A stretch of 64,000 nucleotides of DNA from Paragonimus skrjabini miyazakii (Eukaryota; Platyhelminthes; Trematoda; Plagiorchiida; Troglotrematidae): assembly GCA_014338405.1 (NCBI GenBank), contig JTDE01021156.1, forward strand, positions 1 through 64,000, read 5' to 3'. The position numbers were made by a program, and so were the translations under genes. Each line of letters starts with the position of its first letter. The first letter of the stretch is position 1. Of this stretch, positions 26,101 through 41,100 are shown in pieces. The notes under the pieces are model-generated. The model had not been told where the DNA came from and searched no databases. It saw only the letters and a program-made list of their open reading frames with translations.

Positions 26101-29100
26101 AATAGAACAATTGCAAACTACAGGCTTATTTTTAGCATTTTACTGGTAGATTCGACAAAGAATTGACACTCCATGGAGGATTCAGAACAGGCTGTGAAAA
26201 ATGTGTCGAGTGTTAAAACGGTCCAGACAGCTAGAGGTTACTAAAATGAGAGGTTTATCAAGATCGGAGATTTCGACCTGTCTAGGAAGTCCTAATCGCG
26301 GGGTTATTGATCGAAGTTAACAGAAAGTAACTGTTTCCATTTCGAGACGATCGAGCAACCTGATCATTACTTACAAGCGAAAGTGGTTGAGCGTTCACAT
26401 ATGATAATTCGGTCGTGCCTAACGTGAGGTCAATGGCGCAGTGGTTAACACGGCTGCTTCATGAACAGCGTGGCCGTGGTTCTAGTCCCGGCAGTGGCGA
26501 TGATATGCACTACTGACGAGCTCTAATGAGAGCGAAACTCGAGTCTAGTGCTTCTTATCGAAATGGGCCGACTGGAAAGTCTATGGGGATGCGACAGCTG
26601 CGATTAATTGTGGGTGATGTTCAACTTGAAAATGAGAGTCGTTTACTGTTTATTGAATTTTATTTTTATCAATACTTTTATCGAATGGTTTCAGTCAAGT
26701 CAGTGCTTGGAAAGAAACCCTTGACCACCATATCTGGGATTCGAATTCAACCTATCAGCTCACCTACCAGATGCTCAACAAAAACAATTGTTAGAAAGGC
26801 AAAACGGAAAGGCAGATGTTTAAAATAGTTTCCAATACTACGATTTTTGTGCTAAAACCAAAACTTATTACTTGCATTCGGCACTTCAGCTAGAGTTTAC
26901 TATATCTAGGTGAAAAATGAAATATTTTTGCGTAGTTATCGTATGTCTTTTCAAAATTTTCATTCATGTTGAGTGCAGCTCACTACGTATAGCACATTCC
27001 GATTGGCTGAAGTTGGAAATGAAGCTCGAACTCCGTATTGAGTAGACAGATGACGTTGCTAGACCACAAATTCATTAGTTATTTTTTCGAGAACTTCCTT
27101 AACAAGGAAATATGTTAGCATTACTAATGTCAACGCGATAATGCCTTAAGTCGTACGTTTTAACTCCTGTCCACAATTTTATTATCCATTCGATGTTGCT
27201 GTTAATGGATTGGTCATCGACAGTGTCAAGTAAGCAAGTGTTATTTTCAAAAGCAAATGTCAGAATACATAACAAACTCTTTTGCACATGATCAACCGAT
27301 GTATTTTCATATCTTGGTGACAAAACCATTTTCTCCAAAATAATCGTCACTTTGGCTAAAACAACAGATTTTAATGTACACTGTTCTGGTCACATTTTTC
27401 CTACAACCGACGCCGGTTGACAAGACTGCTTTTGTACAAGTTTCCATTCAGAATTCGGCTACTGATTAAACCTGCTACAGTTGTTTTTGCCTGCCGTGCG
27501 CCTTATCAAAATCGCGTGGGTGTGATCAATAGGGCAGAGCAGTCATCGATCAGTTGAACGTGCAGCAAGTTGTCAACTAACGAATACAAAATCTGTGTCG
27601 TTAAAAGAGGCTTTCGAAGAAAATTATGAAAGTGAAATTTTTTGAAAAAATATTGGTTCTTCTGTTAGAAATTGCACTGACAATCCGAATTATCGGTTCA
27701 CCTAAGGCTACATTAAAGCTTTTTCTGTGAGGGTGATGCAATGTTGCACCTAACGGCATTATACATTTTGGAAATAAATAAATAATGGATCATCGAAAAC
27801 TTTTTGGTAGATTACCTGGATCAATGGGGAAGTGAAATGCAAACGAGATACATTTTGAGAAGTCTGATCTGCTCTGACACTGGTAAGCGGATTGCTTAGG
27901 GAGGCAGTGAATGCGAGTATTTCTTGAACAGCCAGACGTAATTTGAGACGGTGAAGGGGATTACTGATTCCTAATTCTCTCTGAATATCCTGGTCGGACA
28001 AAGATGCCAAAATTGCACCAGATTTTATGTTTGCACGACAGGCAGCCACGTACCAGGCTGGCATACCAACCCAACGCTGAAAAGTGAACGCGTATAGAAC
28101 AAAATATTGATATTTATGAAGATCAGACGATATATTTTATCTTACATGTCCGAGTAAAGTTAACTACTACTTGACAGTGTGGGAACAGAAGTATATTGCT
28201 AATACAATGAAAAACGGACATAAAAATATACGGTGAACATAATAATGTTTCTTTTTTGATAAAACCAGTTAAGCTGAAGAAATCATTTTGGTAAGTTCAG
28301 CACAGTTGTTCGGTGTTAAACGTTTGTTTATCAGGACTACATGGTGACAGAAATAAAGGCTTAGTATCAAAACATTTCATGATTTTCAAGAATTGCGTCA
28401 AATGGGAAATTTGGACGCCCACCAAACAAGTCGATTGAATGACTGAGTTGATTAGCAAGTTGGTAACTGAGGAATATGCAATACTGCATATTCACAAGAC
28501 AGCATTCGACCTTCAGTGGAGAAATGCGTTTTATTTTATACGAATAAATTTAGATCATTCCGGTTGTTACATTCTATGATTTAAAACTAAATGGAAGGGT
28601 TAACCGAAGAGAAACAACTCACTTCTAACCAAGCGACCAACGTTGGTCCTGTCCATGAGGTAAATGGTTTCTGAGACAGAATTGCGTCTTCCAGTAGCTC
28701 ATTTCTGCAACGTGCACGTAAATTTCAACATCTTAAAGCGGATTTATGAACATTATATTTCAGCGTAATGAACGAATGATGTACGTTTGTTTAAATGTGC
28801 ATGACATCCCAAGTTGCATATAATTTAGGTCGTGTTATGTTTTGCTGTGCTTAACACTGTTAGACAGAAAAGTTTACGTAAAACTAAAATGTTGGAGATA
28901 TTTTTTTCCACGTTCTGCACACAACATAATGCTAATGTAAGCTTACAGCATTTCAGTGTAACTGGTAAATGTTGCCGGCCTCTGTGATGCTCGTGACGTG
29001 CGGAATTCGCTACGACATGAACAAATCGATTGAAAACATACACATTTTTCACAATGATGACTATATTCGGGGTGCAAGACAACTATAATAGGTTTTGCTA

Positions 29101-32100
29101 GTTTTTAGTCTGCCAACCTGTCTTCCAAGTCCACAGCCAGGAACATAACGTCCTACAAGCCTACCATGTGTAGGCTTTCAGTTGGGGTTTGGACAAAGAA
29201 ACATAACAAATTATTGACGTATAGCCAGTCTACAAAGGCAGGAGTGGTCATTTGCGGTTTCTGGCCGGCCTTCAAATCTAGTGACATTGAGCTAAATAGT
29301 AGTCAGCAAGCAGTCTGCTTCCAGCACAATTTCACTGTCGACTTGACTCAAACATAAGGCCACAGAAGTTGAGGCTTAAGCATGTCAGAGGATGATGGCT
29401 TCCATTTTCATTTGTTGCTCCTGCCTGACAGGTTTGGAAAATTCGACAATATTCTACCCTCTTTTTGGTTTAGTCTATTCCATAGAAGAAAACGTTCCTC
29501 AATGTACAAGCTAAAGACTCAAAAATTTGAATGTTTTCCATATATTTTTAAATTAGTTCGTGATAAATTGCCAAAAACGTGTATACCTGTAAAACTTACC
29601 CACTTCGATGAAAGTTATTCATTGTGTTTATAAGTCGAACAAAATCTTCACTACGCCTAGCATAGTTTAATACAAACACAAAAAACATTAAAAATTTCTG
29701 TTATACATTAAAAGCTACTGAAGGACTCGTACTGGTTGTTGTTACTGCTTGTTTCGTATGTTACAGCACACCAAATATTCGATGGTTAGCGCGCTGAGAA
29801 CTAGTTGATTTGAATTTTCATTGTCAACGCTCACGAGTTACCAGCCAACTGTTCAACTATAGGCTGGTTATATCAAAATTTTGTGCATGCACTTTTTCTG
29901 TACGTTTGTCAAACAACAAAGTAACCGTGCGCACTTTATAAATGTTAGCTACTTTCCACTGATTATTAATGAACAAAAATATGAACGGAATGACATTTAC
30001 CAAATTTAGGCCATGGGCGGACAAGCGAAGTATGTGACCTGCGAGTATAAAGCAATAACGTAGTCAAAACTCTGCTGCTCTGGCTGTTTTGAATTGATGG
30101 ATCCATGTAGAAATCCCCTAACAGTTTTACCATGACCACGTATCAATAGATAGAGAGATACTAGCTAAAAAGTAGTTCAATATGTCTCGCCGTGAAAGAA
30201 CTGTGCGTGTAACAGTATCAATCCAAGGGTTTATTGGGAATAACACGTATGTTCAATGGCTTATATAGTAATCTGCACTTTTATCAGTTGTGGACAACAT
30301 TTCATACAACAATGGCCATAACAAACTGTTGAATGTAAACACTAACGCTCAAATGAGTCACAGACTGTGAACTCTACACATTTCCTTCGTTTCTAACGAA
30401 CAATTGCTGCGTCATCTGGACTTCGGATTTTATGTCTTATATAGTATGACCTCACAGATCAAGTTGGAATTTGTCACCCTTGTTGCCCTGCCTGACCTGA
30501 ATTCATTGCGTTAATTTTCGTGGATAAACAGATGAGATCTGGCTGAAATGTACATGCACAAGGCATCCTATGCTCTAGTGATGAGCTTTTTTCATGCATA
30601 TTCCTGAAAATTATTCGTCTCCGTTAGGATACAGTCAACTAGCCTGTATTACGTACTAATATATCCAGGAAAATGTGGACGTATCCTGGCAATATAAAAA
30701 GCACACACTTTTCGTTTTCAAGCCCTCACTGAACTTGCTATATTTATAAAAACGTAAAATATAAAAAAATTACTTGGATCTGTATCTTTCATCTTCCGCT
30801 GGTGCTTGATCGCGTTTCTTGGTAACTGGCGTTCTGATTGGGCTTTTAGTTTGTACTCCAGCTAAAAAGAAGAAGAAAAAAACAAGAATTGGATCAACTT
30901 TACAAACGCTTTAAATTTCTACATATGTAATTTCTATTTCGGAGTAGGTTAAGGTACTACGTTGTATGTAAAAGTGATTTACTCTCCAAAGAAAAACGAA
31001 AGACTGTTTTTATGTTATTCACTTCCTCACTTGATATACTATGCTTGACCAAACGTTCATCCTCTGATGTTGAGTTCACTCTGGGTGAAACCATAAGCAG
31101 CCGATGCCGTAATCATTAGACAGAGTTGCGTATTTTAGCGACCAACCACATGATAACCTATTGCTAAACGGGACCTAAAATCGGTCACATGTTGCCATAT
31201 GAAATAATTGCAACAAGAAGGCATTACGATATACATGATCCACTTCAGCCATGTAGATATCTTTTTACGGACACATTAATCAAAAAGGCAGATATTAGGA
31301 GAAAACAGTGAAACAGAAGGCTGATATTTACTATGGTTAGTTAGGCAGTATTCCGATATTATTATGGGTACGACATCAACATTTTGTTCTATCCACCTTA
31401 TATAAATGGACTTTCACTTACAGTTGTATGGGGATATGCTCAACTGAGTACTTTCGGAAGTTTGCGGGTCCATGTGACGGAAAGTGGAAACACAGCAGTA
31501 ACTCAATTGAGTCAACTGCTAGTCAAGCATTCTTCTAAATCTGCCACTGCTGTGCTTTTGTTGCAAGGACACAATGCAGAGGGGGAAATACTGATGTTCC
31601 ATGAGTGCAAATTTGCGCAACCATGGGTACTGAAGTTGGATTTTACTTTTATGAGCTACTCATGCGGTAGAAGTGCGTTTAGATCAAGGTCACTAGTTTG
31701 CTTGTAACGAAAGAGTTAAAGTAAAAGATAGTCCATCTGAGCCACAGTAAACGGCAGCAAGGAAACTAATACTTTGCCAGAATACCTAGCAACCTATAAA
31801 TGACGGGTTTCAAGGATGAATGCGAGTTATCAAGTAATTAAAGATGCTATTAGAAAAGTAAAATGTTTAACTTTGAAAGACGTGGCAATATCCTAGAGAT
31901 ATCGATAAATGTTGCCAAGAACTAAAATTCTTAAGCATACAGCAGATGTAACGAAAGATATTTTGGCGGATCCCGTGTGCCTGAAGTTAGCCTGTGTGAA
32001 AATGTCCCAATTTTCCACCCGTATAAAGAGTGAAGGACAAGCGTAGACAGTTCGCTGAGTTTAAAATTAACTGACGACTTTCAGACTATCTATCTGTGGT

Positions 32101-35100
32101 TGTTACTTGATTTTATAGAACTACAACATTATACTTGACGGTAACAAATACACAACAACGACTTCAGCACATAAATGTACAGAGTAATTAGGTATTATCA
32201 AGAGCCCTGTTATATCAGAAGTACGAAAGAGTGGGATATGATCTGGATGCCGCACGGTTTTTGACCATTCAGAGCAGTATAATAAAGACGGTGTGAGATA
32301 TTAGTCGGCGATAAATTCATGACGCAAAAACATATATTTCTTTTTGAGGATAACACTGTAGGACAAAATGATTATTGTCTACGTACAGAGAGAAGGATAA
32401 CCACGACCATCTACAAGGAAGCAAACTGTTTACTACGAGTTGCTGATGATAAATGGTTGATTTTTAGTCAATATTACTTAAACATTACTGAAAGTGGTTT
32501 GCGGTTGATGCATTCCAACGGACTTTCTGAGCAGTCTGTCCAGAATAAAAGTACAAAACTCAAGCTTCACTTTAGTTACGGTTTTTCAGTAATGTATATT
32601 TTCGCAAAGGTCAGAATTTGAACCCTAACTACGTCGTTATGACTCATAATTAATCGATCGGTCACCCAAACATTTTAACGGCTTGTGTGAATCTAAATTG
32701 GATAACAGTGATAGCCGCGAGTAACTGGCTGGAGTTTACAGAGGAGTTTCCATCTGCGAGGTTACCGTCTGGAGATGAACAGTCTGAGTATTGCGCGCGA
32801 ACACATATGGCGAAATATTGGTATTTTCGTACGTAATTTGACTATACATGGATTGAGCATTTGTGTATTGTTATTGATCTGTTTCTGATATGAGAGAAAG
32901 GGCATAGTGGTTAACACATTTTTATGTTGGAAGCCTGCCGAGACTGTAGTCTTAGTCGTGATGCAGAGATGTACTACCGGCGAGCTCTAACAAGAGAGCA
33001 TATCGAGCCAAGCGCTTCTTTCCGGACGAGACTGATTGGAAGTTCTATGAGAAGGCAAAAGCCAAGAACAGTTTTGTAAATTTCAGTTCATAATATCACT
33101 TACTCCTGCTCGTTTGTATAAAACAGGCCACAATCTTAGCCTATTGATATCGGCGGAAACATGCTTAATCGGCAAGTAGAAAGAGTTTCTTTCAGAACGT
33201 TCCATATTTTGGACATCGAGATAGAGTAATGTTCATTGTCCCGTTGTGCTTCATTAAAACATAAATTTTAGAAATGTCTTGTGTTGAGCCCCTTGTTAAA
33301 AACGCATCTACGTTCCACTGCTTTGGTTTCTTTCTCCGCATGACACGCGTCTGTATTCGACCTAATAGTCAACCAATTTGTCCTTACAGTAAAACGTGTA
33401 ACACCGCTTTGAACCTGTCTCAATTGAAAGATTGTTGTACAACTTTACATGAAGCTGAAGTTTTGGCTAATTAATAAACAATTTTTCGAGACGTAATAAC
33501 CATAATAATATAACCATAATAACCATAATAGTATTGATTATATGTTTCGAATTGATTTTGTATACAGTCACAGAATATAAAATATAGATGGGTAGGTTAC
33601 AAACGAATTATACTACACAGGCCTGATCTTATAAAGAGCGAAAAAAATCGATTAGTGGATGTATACTTAATTTATTTCTTTTTTATACAACAAACGGTGT
33701 GCATAGGTGTGGAAGGCAATGTGTTATTCTGGCGAAGAGGTCTGGGTTGTAATTGAGTTAGGCAGGAGCAAAGCGCGATTGTTGATATTGTCTTACGAAG
33801 CCAGTTGCGTTTGCGGTGATTATGCGCCTCTGAAATCGATTCTTCCTAGCATCGGAGACAACAAATTACGGACCAGTCCCCCTCGACCACTCGTTGACAC
33901 TTCACTGCGTCGGTTGCCATATATATTAAACTACATTTTCCACCGTTTACTTGGGCATTAAGAAATCCCCTGTGTAAGCAGTCGGTGAGCTACGAAAATA
34001 GAGACCTTGGAAAGCTTGCCTTCCTAGAGACAGTGATCAAGAGTTTACACAGTAATTTCGATTACTATGTAACATACAACTTTAGTACTACGGTAGAGAT
34101 GAGATCAGCACCTACATTCTTATTTTCACAAAGCTTTGATAGTTCTGAGAACACGATGTGTAGTATGAAGTGACTGTTCTCATGACATATCTAGCGCTGG
34201 TACTGGGGATATGTACTGCCTCTGTAGGGATGGCAGCAAGCACTTATGATGCTAGCTGCATAAGAACGTTAATGGCTTCTTCATTCGAAACGATCAGGGG
34301 ACTGATAGACATTGGTGACAGAAGAAACCGTGCTGTAGGGTTAATACGAATTCAAAATTGCACTGTACGCTATAAAACCAGTCAATGTAAGTCTAGCTTG
34401 AACCCCTTTGTTATCAGATCAATCTCTTGGTGAGTAAACTCATCCATGGGTAGGATCTGTGAAGATTCAGCAGAGATAAACATGCAAACGGCGTCCTCAA
34501 TTAGGCGGTTCTTGAACAACGAGGTACACATGAGTTGGTAGGTGACACCGATTAGACAACTGGATAAGTGGCTGTAATGCACAATGAAGTATGCGGGTTC
34601 AGGCGAGTTTAGGAGAACTGGATCATGTACAGTAGGTGTTTTGGGCCGCCAGTCTATATAAGGAGAAACACCACAAACGTTCGTCTAGTGTCAGTCATGA
34701 CGGTTCATGATCAAACTCAAAATATCAATTTCCTCGTTTTTTCATCTTTGCTGTACACTAGGTTTCATTTATATTCACACTGGTGTTGTGACTAGATTTA
34801 CGGAATAACGGTCAATGAAACAGCGGATAACAGCATGACGGATAACGGAGTATATGCGGTCAGTTAGTCTCTTCCCATCAAACTCATCCACCCGAGGCTA
34901 CTGCATGAACACAGGAAAAAGACCGGCCTTTAAACAGAGCTTCTTTATGTTACTCAGCTCGAAGGCTACATAGTCAAAAACCCGTTCTTATTTATAAGGT
35001 TTGCAAGTAGCAACAAAGCAAATCCAAAAAGAATGGACCTAACAAAAATCCATTCTTAGCGTGTAGTCAGGATGACCACACCAGTTGTCACGACGGCTGA

Positions 35101-38100
35101 GGACGGCCGTGGAGACCGGAGAAATATACGACTATAGCAACAGTGAAGGTCGCTGACAGTGTACCTTGTTTGTCTTATTGTCGCGCAGTATTTTTTGGGA
35201 AATGGCGGCTTCCCGGACAACTGGACAGTCCCAACGCATCTTCTACCATTCAAAAAGTTTTTCTCGTTGAGAACGAATGCGCCTGTTCTATACAAGCACT
35301 TGGTGAGGATTATGATAGAACACTGTCCTTGTGAGTCTACCACTACTCGCTTAGGCTAGTGCATATACTCCTTTCTTGGAAGTTGGTCGAGTTCTATTAT
35401 TCCACTGTTCATACCGCCGTATTTAGTTAAGAGAAGGACTGTATATCGTTTTCGTATGAAGCTGAAATGACTTTTGAAGCATTAATGGAATATTGGTGGT
35501 TACTCTTGACGGACGAACATTTGTGAGTTTCGTGGAACTGACTAAGATCCAGTTCGATTTTCCAATAACGGTCTTAAGGGAATCTGATACCAAACCGGAA
35601 TTTTGTGTTGAATGGTAGTTTAAACCACTTAGGCTTGGTCAATCATACTTTAAGTTCGAAAGGAAACCTGTAAAATTCGATGTGCAGGAATAAGTGCCAA
35701 ATGAGTTGGACTAGCTAGCTTGTAGATATTCGCCATTTTGAGATCAGAATGTGCAGACTTATCGGCTACAAACTTTCGTACTTTCAAATAACGGAGTGCA
35801 ATTGTTACAGCTATTCGCAGGCTTGAGAGATGGAACGTTGTAAATGACAGTACCCCCATATATTTTATCTTGATTAACGAATTTATGACACTAGTGGAGT
35901 TGTGGATGTCCGGACTTTGTCCGATTGAGGTTCCGTAATTCTGTATGGCCTGTTTTGTCAACCTGGTCGGCTGTACATTAATTTTTTAACCAAATTGGAC
36001 ACGTAACGGTCTTGTAAGATCGCTACAGTCCCGGTTAATGTAAATGTCCAATGGAACCTTTGACAAGACCCGGCTTTAAGAGTGGTTAATAAAGGCAGCC
36101 TTAGTATGCGCTTTGGATGAAGTTGATTTTCACGACTCTATCTGTGAGTTTGGAATACAAATGGACCGCCTATTGACGTTGCCTTCTTGTCTAGGGTGCC
36201 CAAATCTGTAGTCACGGGTTTTACAGTGGACAGTCGATATTACTTATGCTATCTTCTCTGCTTGTCACGAGTTAAACCTGATGTGCAAACTTAACAGTCT
36301 GTCAGGATTTTCACTAGCCATTAGTTATGATTGATAACCTAACATCGAACAGGTACGCCATACAAACAAAATGTGAGCCATCTGTGTGTAAATCCTACAG
36401 AACTTTATGAACTGTTCTGGGTACTTCGATATATGGGGAAGAGAATGATAAGTTACATAGTGAACAGTCAACAGGCCTGCTTTTTCATCTTATGTGCTTG
36501 CAGTTATGCTGAAAATGGCTGTTTGATGAGAAAGCAGTGAGGTTGAGAATTATCACGCTTCGAACAGGAAGGCAATCTTTTCAGAACAGTGGATTAATCA
36601 CCGTCCGGTATTATTTGGGCCCAATTGAAATCACATCCGATGAATGTAGCGAAATAAATCAGTTCACGGATGTTTTCAAGTGATCAGTTAAGTAATCAGG
36701 AAAATTAAACGTATTAATAGAGCGTATGTAGTCTAAGTTACGTTGTTGCTTTTGACTCCTACTTTATCATCATGGATCTAAAGTTGACTTACCCTGCTGT
36801 CTGATTGTCGGTGGTGAAAAAAGCTTGGCATCTGTTGTCATTTCCGTGGCAGTACCAACACTATGACCCGTTTCTGTTGGTTGTGTATTGACGGCTGCAT
36901 AAGTCCTACTGGCGTTCAACTGGTTGTGCGACATGGGGCGTGGACTGTATCGCGATGGCATATTGTGAAGATGGTGAGGAAGATGGTGATATTGGCGAAG
37001 AAATGGGTGAGAAGGGTATTGTTGCATAAGTTGAGCGTTGCCTTGCAGAGTCTGGTAAGCAGTTCTTTCTTGGAGTTTATTTGGAGGATAGCCACCAGTC
37101 ACAGGCATTCCAATTCCTCTTTGTGCATTTGCCCGAATCATATCGTGATAAATCTGTAACTGACCACTCTGTTTTTGAAATGCTTGTGATGGTTGTACCT
37201 GGTCTTGCATTCCTTGTTTATAAACCATTGTGTGTAAGTTAGAAGGTGGAGTAGAAAATATTGCCTGTGTCCCTGACTGACTCGACACTACATGATGCAC
37301 TTCGTAACTGGAAACACTAGGTCTCTTGAACATTTTTCCAAGAGTACCAAAAATTGACTTCTTATGGTCACTTTCTTTTGCACATGCTATTAGACCTTGA
37401 GTATGTATCGGTTGTTCGGGAGTGAAATGGATGGGGATTGTTGACGTTTGAGGTGGGTGGACCTGCTGCTTTGCTGATATGTAATTCACAGGGTATCTGC
37501 GATTGAAAAACAAATGACAAAAGAATTGCATGTTAAATGTGTCAGAGGATGTTGAAAGTCCACTACAATTTATTTATGCAAGAGTATTATAGCTAAATCA
37601 GTGAATTCATGAGACTATTCATGGGAGGTTGGTGGTCACTCAATTAACGGTAGCGAGAATCAGAGCATTTAAAATGTGCTGAGTGCAAAAAGGGGAAAGG
37701 CAGTTTTGGAATTCCTTCGCATATCGTCCAGCAGATCATCACAAGCTAAAAGCTAAGGAAACAGTTTATGCTACATTGTAGTTGCGTAGTAGTTCTTGCA
37801 ACAGATATTTGCACAAAATGAGAAAAAATCGACGTTTTGTTGGCGTGTACCCGGCCACCTGAGTTTGTGAATTCGACTATACAACATTCCTGAAGTGATC
37901 GTTCGTGCTGCAATGCTGTGTACTACTCTGCAGTATTGTTGAGTAGTATGACATACAAGAAAGTGACACTAATGTACCGAGGTTAACCGCATTTCCTAAG
38001 ACTACAAAATGGGATCAACAGTTAGGCACGATTGCTAAATTTAATTAACATATTCTGACACAGAAGGTATCTAAGTATACTTGGCGGCGGTTGTAGAACG

Positions 38101-41100
38101 GAAACGTGTACAACAGTTGATGCATTTGTATATGGCATTTTCACATAATTTTTACCTTGTGCTTGTTGATAAGCATCCGAAAACTGGTTACAAGAAGGTT
38201 GTATAATATACTTGTACTTTAAGAGTTTTTTACATGTCAGGCATTTGAATATTTTAGATACTGAATGCATTTAACTTTGCCTCCATCTGGTGTTATATGT
38301 TTTGAAAAATAATTATTTTAAAATGAAAAACGTCAACATATTTGCTCACAACTCCAGAATCAGATGTTTTCTTCTGGCGGTAAGTAACAAGAAACCTACT
38401 GAACTCTCGTTATAATTAGTCAGTACAAAACATGCTTGCAGTGATAGGCGGTCAAATTTCGGTAAGCTTCTTGTGAAACTGGGTTAGCCCCTGCTCTGCA
38501 AGCCTCAATTCATGCGAAATCAAGTGCTTATACCTAGACGTCTTGCAACACTTGTTGGTTGCCTTCAGAAAGCAGTCAAGAGTGTTGTACATTCAACAGC
38601 CATCTAAGTTCGTGTACAACGGCATTCAACGTTAAAAACGTGTAGATTAGGTCAGGAGGTATCCAGGACACTGAAGTCCTCCTGCGTTACACAGTTAGTA
38701 GTCGCAAACTGTATTACTTGTTCTTCAGCTTTCTCAAGAAATTCCACACGTTGATGCAAGTTCATTGGGGCAAATATCACCACAACATCAGTATCAACCT
38801 AGCCTTGAGGAAGAATAATTTATCAGAGCATTATTGCCTTAGAATTTCTTCTAAATTTTTCCATAAGTGATTAGGTCACCATCTGTGAAGGATGAACTGA
38901 CGATAAATCCACCTGTTTCAGTTCTGTATTGTGTGCTTACTAAATTGACGCAAAATAGGTTCAGACAGAGATCGTACATTGTACTATTCTTTGTTTGGTT
39001 TCAGAATGCCTTTAAAAAGGGCTATTCTCATCTGAATCCATGTTTCATAGCTATTTTTTTTGTAAGTGTCAAAGGCGTGACGCATTTTTGTCTCTAGGGC
39101 AAGTTACAAAATTTGCATAGGTCACAAGCGGTGAGTGCAGACAGTGACTTATAACAAATTCCGCCACCTCTTCGCTGACTAAATCCAATGCGTCGAATGT
39201 CTGTTCTGTACGATTCAAAAAAAGCGGTATTGAGGTTAGCGGATGAAAAGGTTTTCGTATGGAAGATAAATATAAGCTGTGACCGCAGACAAACCTTTGA
39301 TCGTTAATCAAGTACGGCTTTATGTCTTGTTGCACTACAGTTCGAAAATTGATTTGCTCGAAGACAGACCGACAAACGCCTAGCTGCTATGGTGAAACCA
39401 ATGAACGGTCTGACTATACTGGTTAAATATCTACACAATCTGAAAAGTTGAACTGGTCTACCAGCGCAATTATAAGTGCCTATAGAAAGTTGTGAGAGAA
39501 AAATTTCAGTTCACTTCAGTCACTTTGCCCAGTGAACATTGGAAATGTTTCATCTTCCCAATCGATTGAACTCTGAGCGCGGATCGGAAATACTACTCAG
39601 GCAGCGTCTATCCAGTTTCACATGTACCTCACCAGTAAAATGGTCAAAGAACTGAAACTTCGTGTGTATGCTATTCTGGAAGATGTGCCGACGAGAACAG
39701 CAGTCAGCACTATTTCGTACCAGTGCTTCAAAGGAACGCTCTTCCCCTGAGTTATAACTCTGTTGTGCCTGGTTGACACGAAGTCCTGAAATAAACATGG
39801 CTTAGTGTGTGATTGTAAAAAAGTGTAAAAACACCATTTAATACGGAATATAACGGGCATTATAGATGATAATACTAAACGAAACAATAACAAAAAGTTG
39901 TTAAACCAAGGATACCCATAACGTGTAGTGTAAACTATAGTCAAACAGTTTATTTTTATACCATGTTCACTTATTTTTTTTCAGTGTAAATTATTCAGAG
40001 GAGACTCCTGATTGGAAGTGAAAAACAACCACTCACTCGTCCATTGTGTAATGAGCAAAATAGGATTCCGGATTGAAATGCGGATGTTTCGAAGTCGGGG
40101 TAGCATATCCATAAAACTGCGTGTTCGACTGTGATTTTATCTGATCTGTTTGTCGTAGTTCATTGGACGGGCTGATTATTCTTCTGTCCGTTTCAGTCAC
40201 AGAAACATATAACGGTCCAGAAGTGCTCAAAAAGCCAGAGGATTGCATTCTATCTTTCATCGGAGTGCCGGCGAGTCCAGTTATTGGTGACCTCGTATCG
40301 TTTGCAAACTAAAGGATTTAACAAACGTGTTCAGCTATTATGTTCGTGCCTTTATTGAGTAAAAGTGGACTGTGGGTAATTTTGCCGTTAAACTGTCTTT
40401 TTTGATCAATTGAAGGAGCAGTAATTTGCAATCGAAAAAAACCCATGCATCTGCTTGCTTTTTTTGTGGATGAATAAAAAACGTAAAATTACATAGCAAC
40501 CCGCAATTATGCTAATTCATGTTGACTTCTTTTCTGTGTCCTTATAATTCACTAATGATATGTGGATAAGTCGGTTAGCAACCTTGTCGTACACATTAAT
40601 ATTACGCACATTTTTGGGATCAATATAAGCCATTTTTGTCCAATGCTAGCGTTAATTTGTAGAGCTACTTCACATGACTACCAAAAAATTACATATCGCC
40701 TGAGTACTTGGGTAAAATCGGTTGCATTTATAAATGGCCTATAGCACACAAGTTAAAATGCAAATGATATCGTGGAACATACCAAGAATAAACAAAGCAA
40801 AACATTTTCGGTATACATCACACATTAGTTTGGTGCATGCTTATTAGCGACAACCTGTATCGCCGAACCGTAGATAAAGTTAACAATTTTTCAAGCATGT
40901 TACAATGACCGAACAGGACTATGTCACCAAAAGTGGAACGGTGCAAACGACTTGGTAAAAAACGTATTTTGTGCTGTTACCGTCTGTCGATAATCGTAGG
41001 ATTTTACAAAATGCAGCTATTGATGCACTCACAAATACGAGTAGAGTTACTTAAGAACTGATAAATCCTGTGTTTAGAAACGTACAGACAAAATCGAATG

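Larger units (their letters stand above)
20527..27815 (-). other. Liprin-alpha intron between SAM1 and SAM2 (7.3 kb)
   Basis: Contains a Ty3/gypsy fragment (about 22.4-23.2 kb) and two SINE copies (25.5 and 26.4 kb). Open stretches at 24121-24498 plus, 24996-25337 minus and 21486-21677 minus are unassigned. The remainder is AT-rich without recognised content. Confidence 0.8.
30862..36792 (-). other. Liprin-alpha intron, 5.9 kb
   Basis: Contains a diverged SINE at about 32.9-33.06 kb and an ATAACCATA repeat at 33494-33530. Unassigned open stretches occur at 31384-31707, 33707-33961 and 34170-34433 plus, and at 35056-35343 and 35650-35961 minus. None has splice logic linking it to liprin-alpha. 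Confidence 0.75.

Noticed and set aside
26526..26828. 100-codon plus-strand frame considered as a gene
   Set aside because: Its first third is SINE sequence, and the remainder has no coding signature.
29780..29845. GGTTAGCGCGCTGAGAAC considered as a tRNA or SINE A box
   Set aside because: No convincing B box or acceptor stem at the right distance.
33985..34582. GKLAFLETVIKS-like text considered as a third Penelope-like reverse transcriptase
   Set aside because: A single short block without any catalytic motif nearby.
39550..39944. Open frames at 39.6-39.9 kb with an acceptor-like TTTCAG, considered as a liprin-alpha exon
   Set aside because: The frame required by the flanking exons hits a stop within 12 codons. 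The exons at 40.0 and 37.5 kb join in phase without it.
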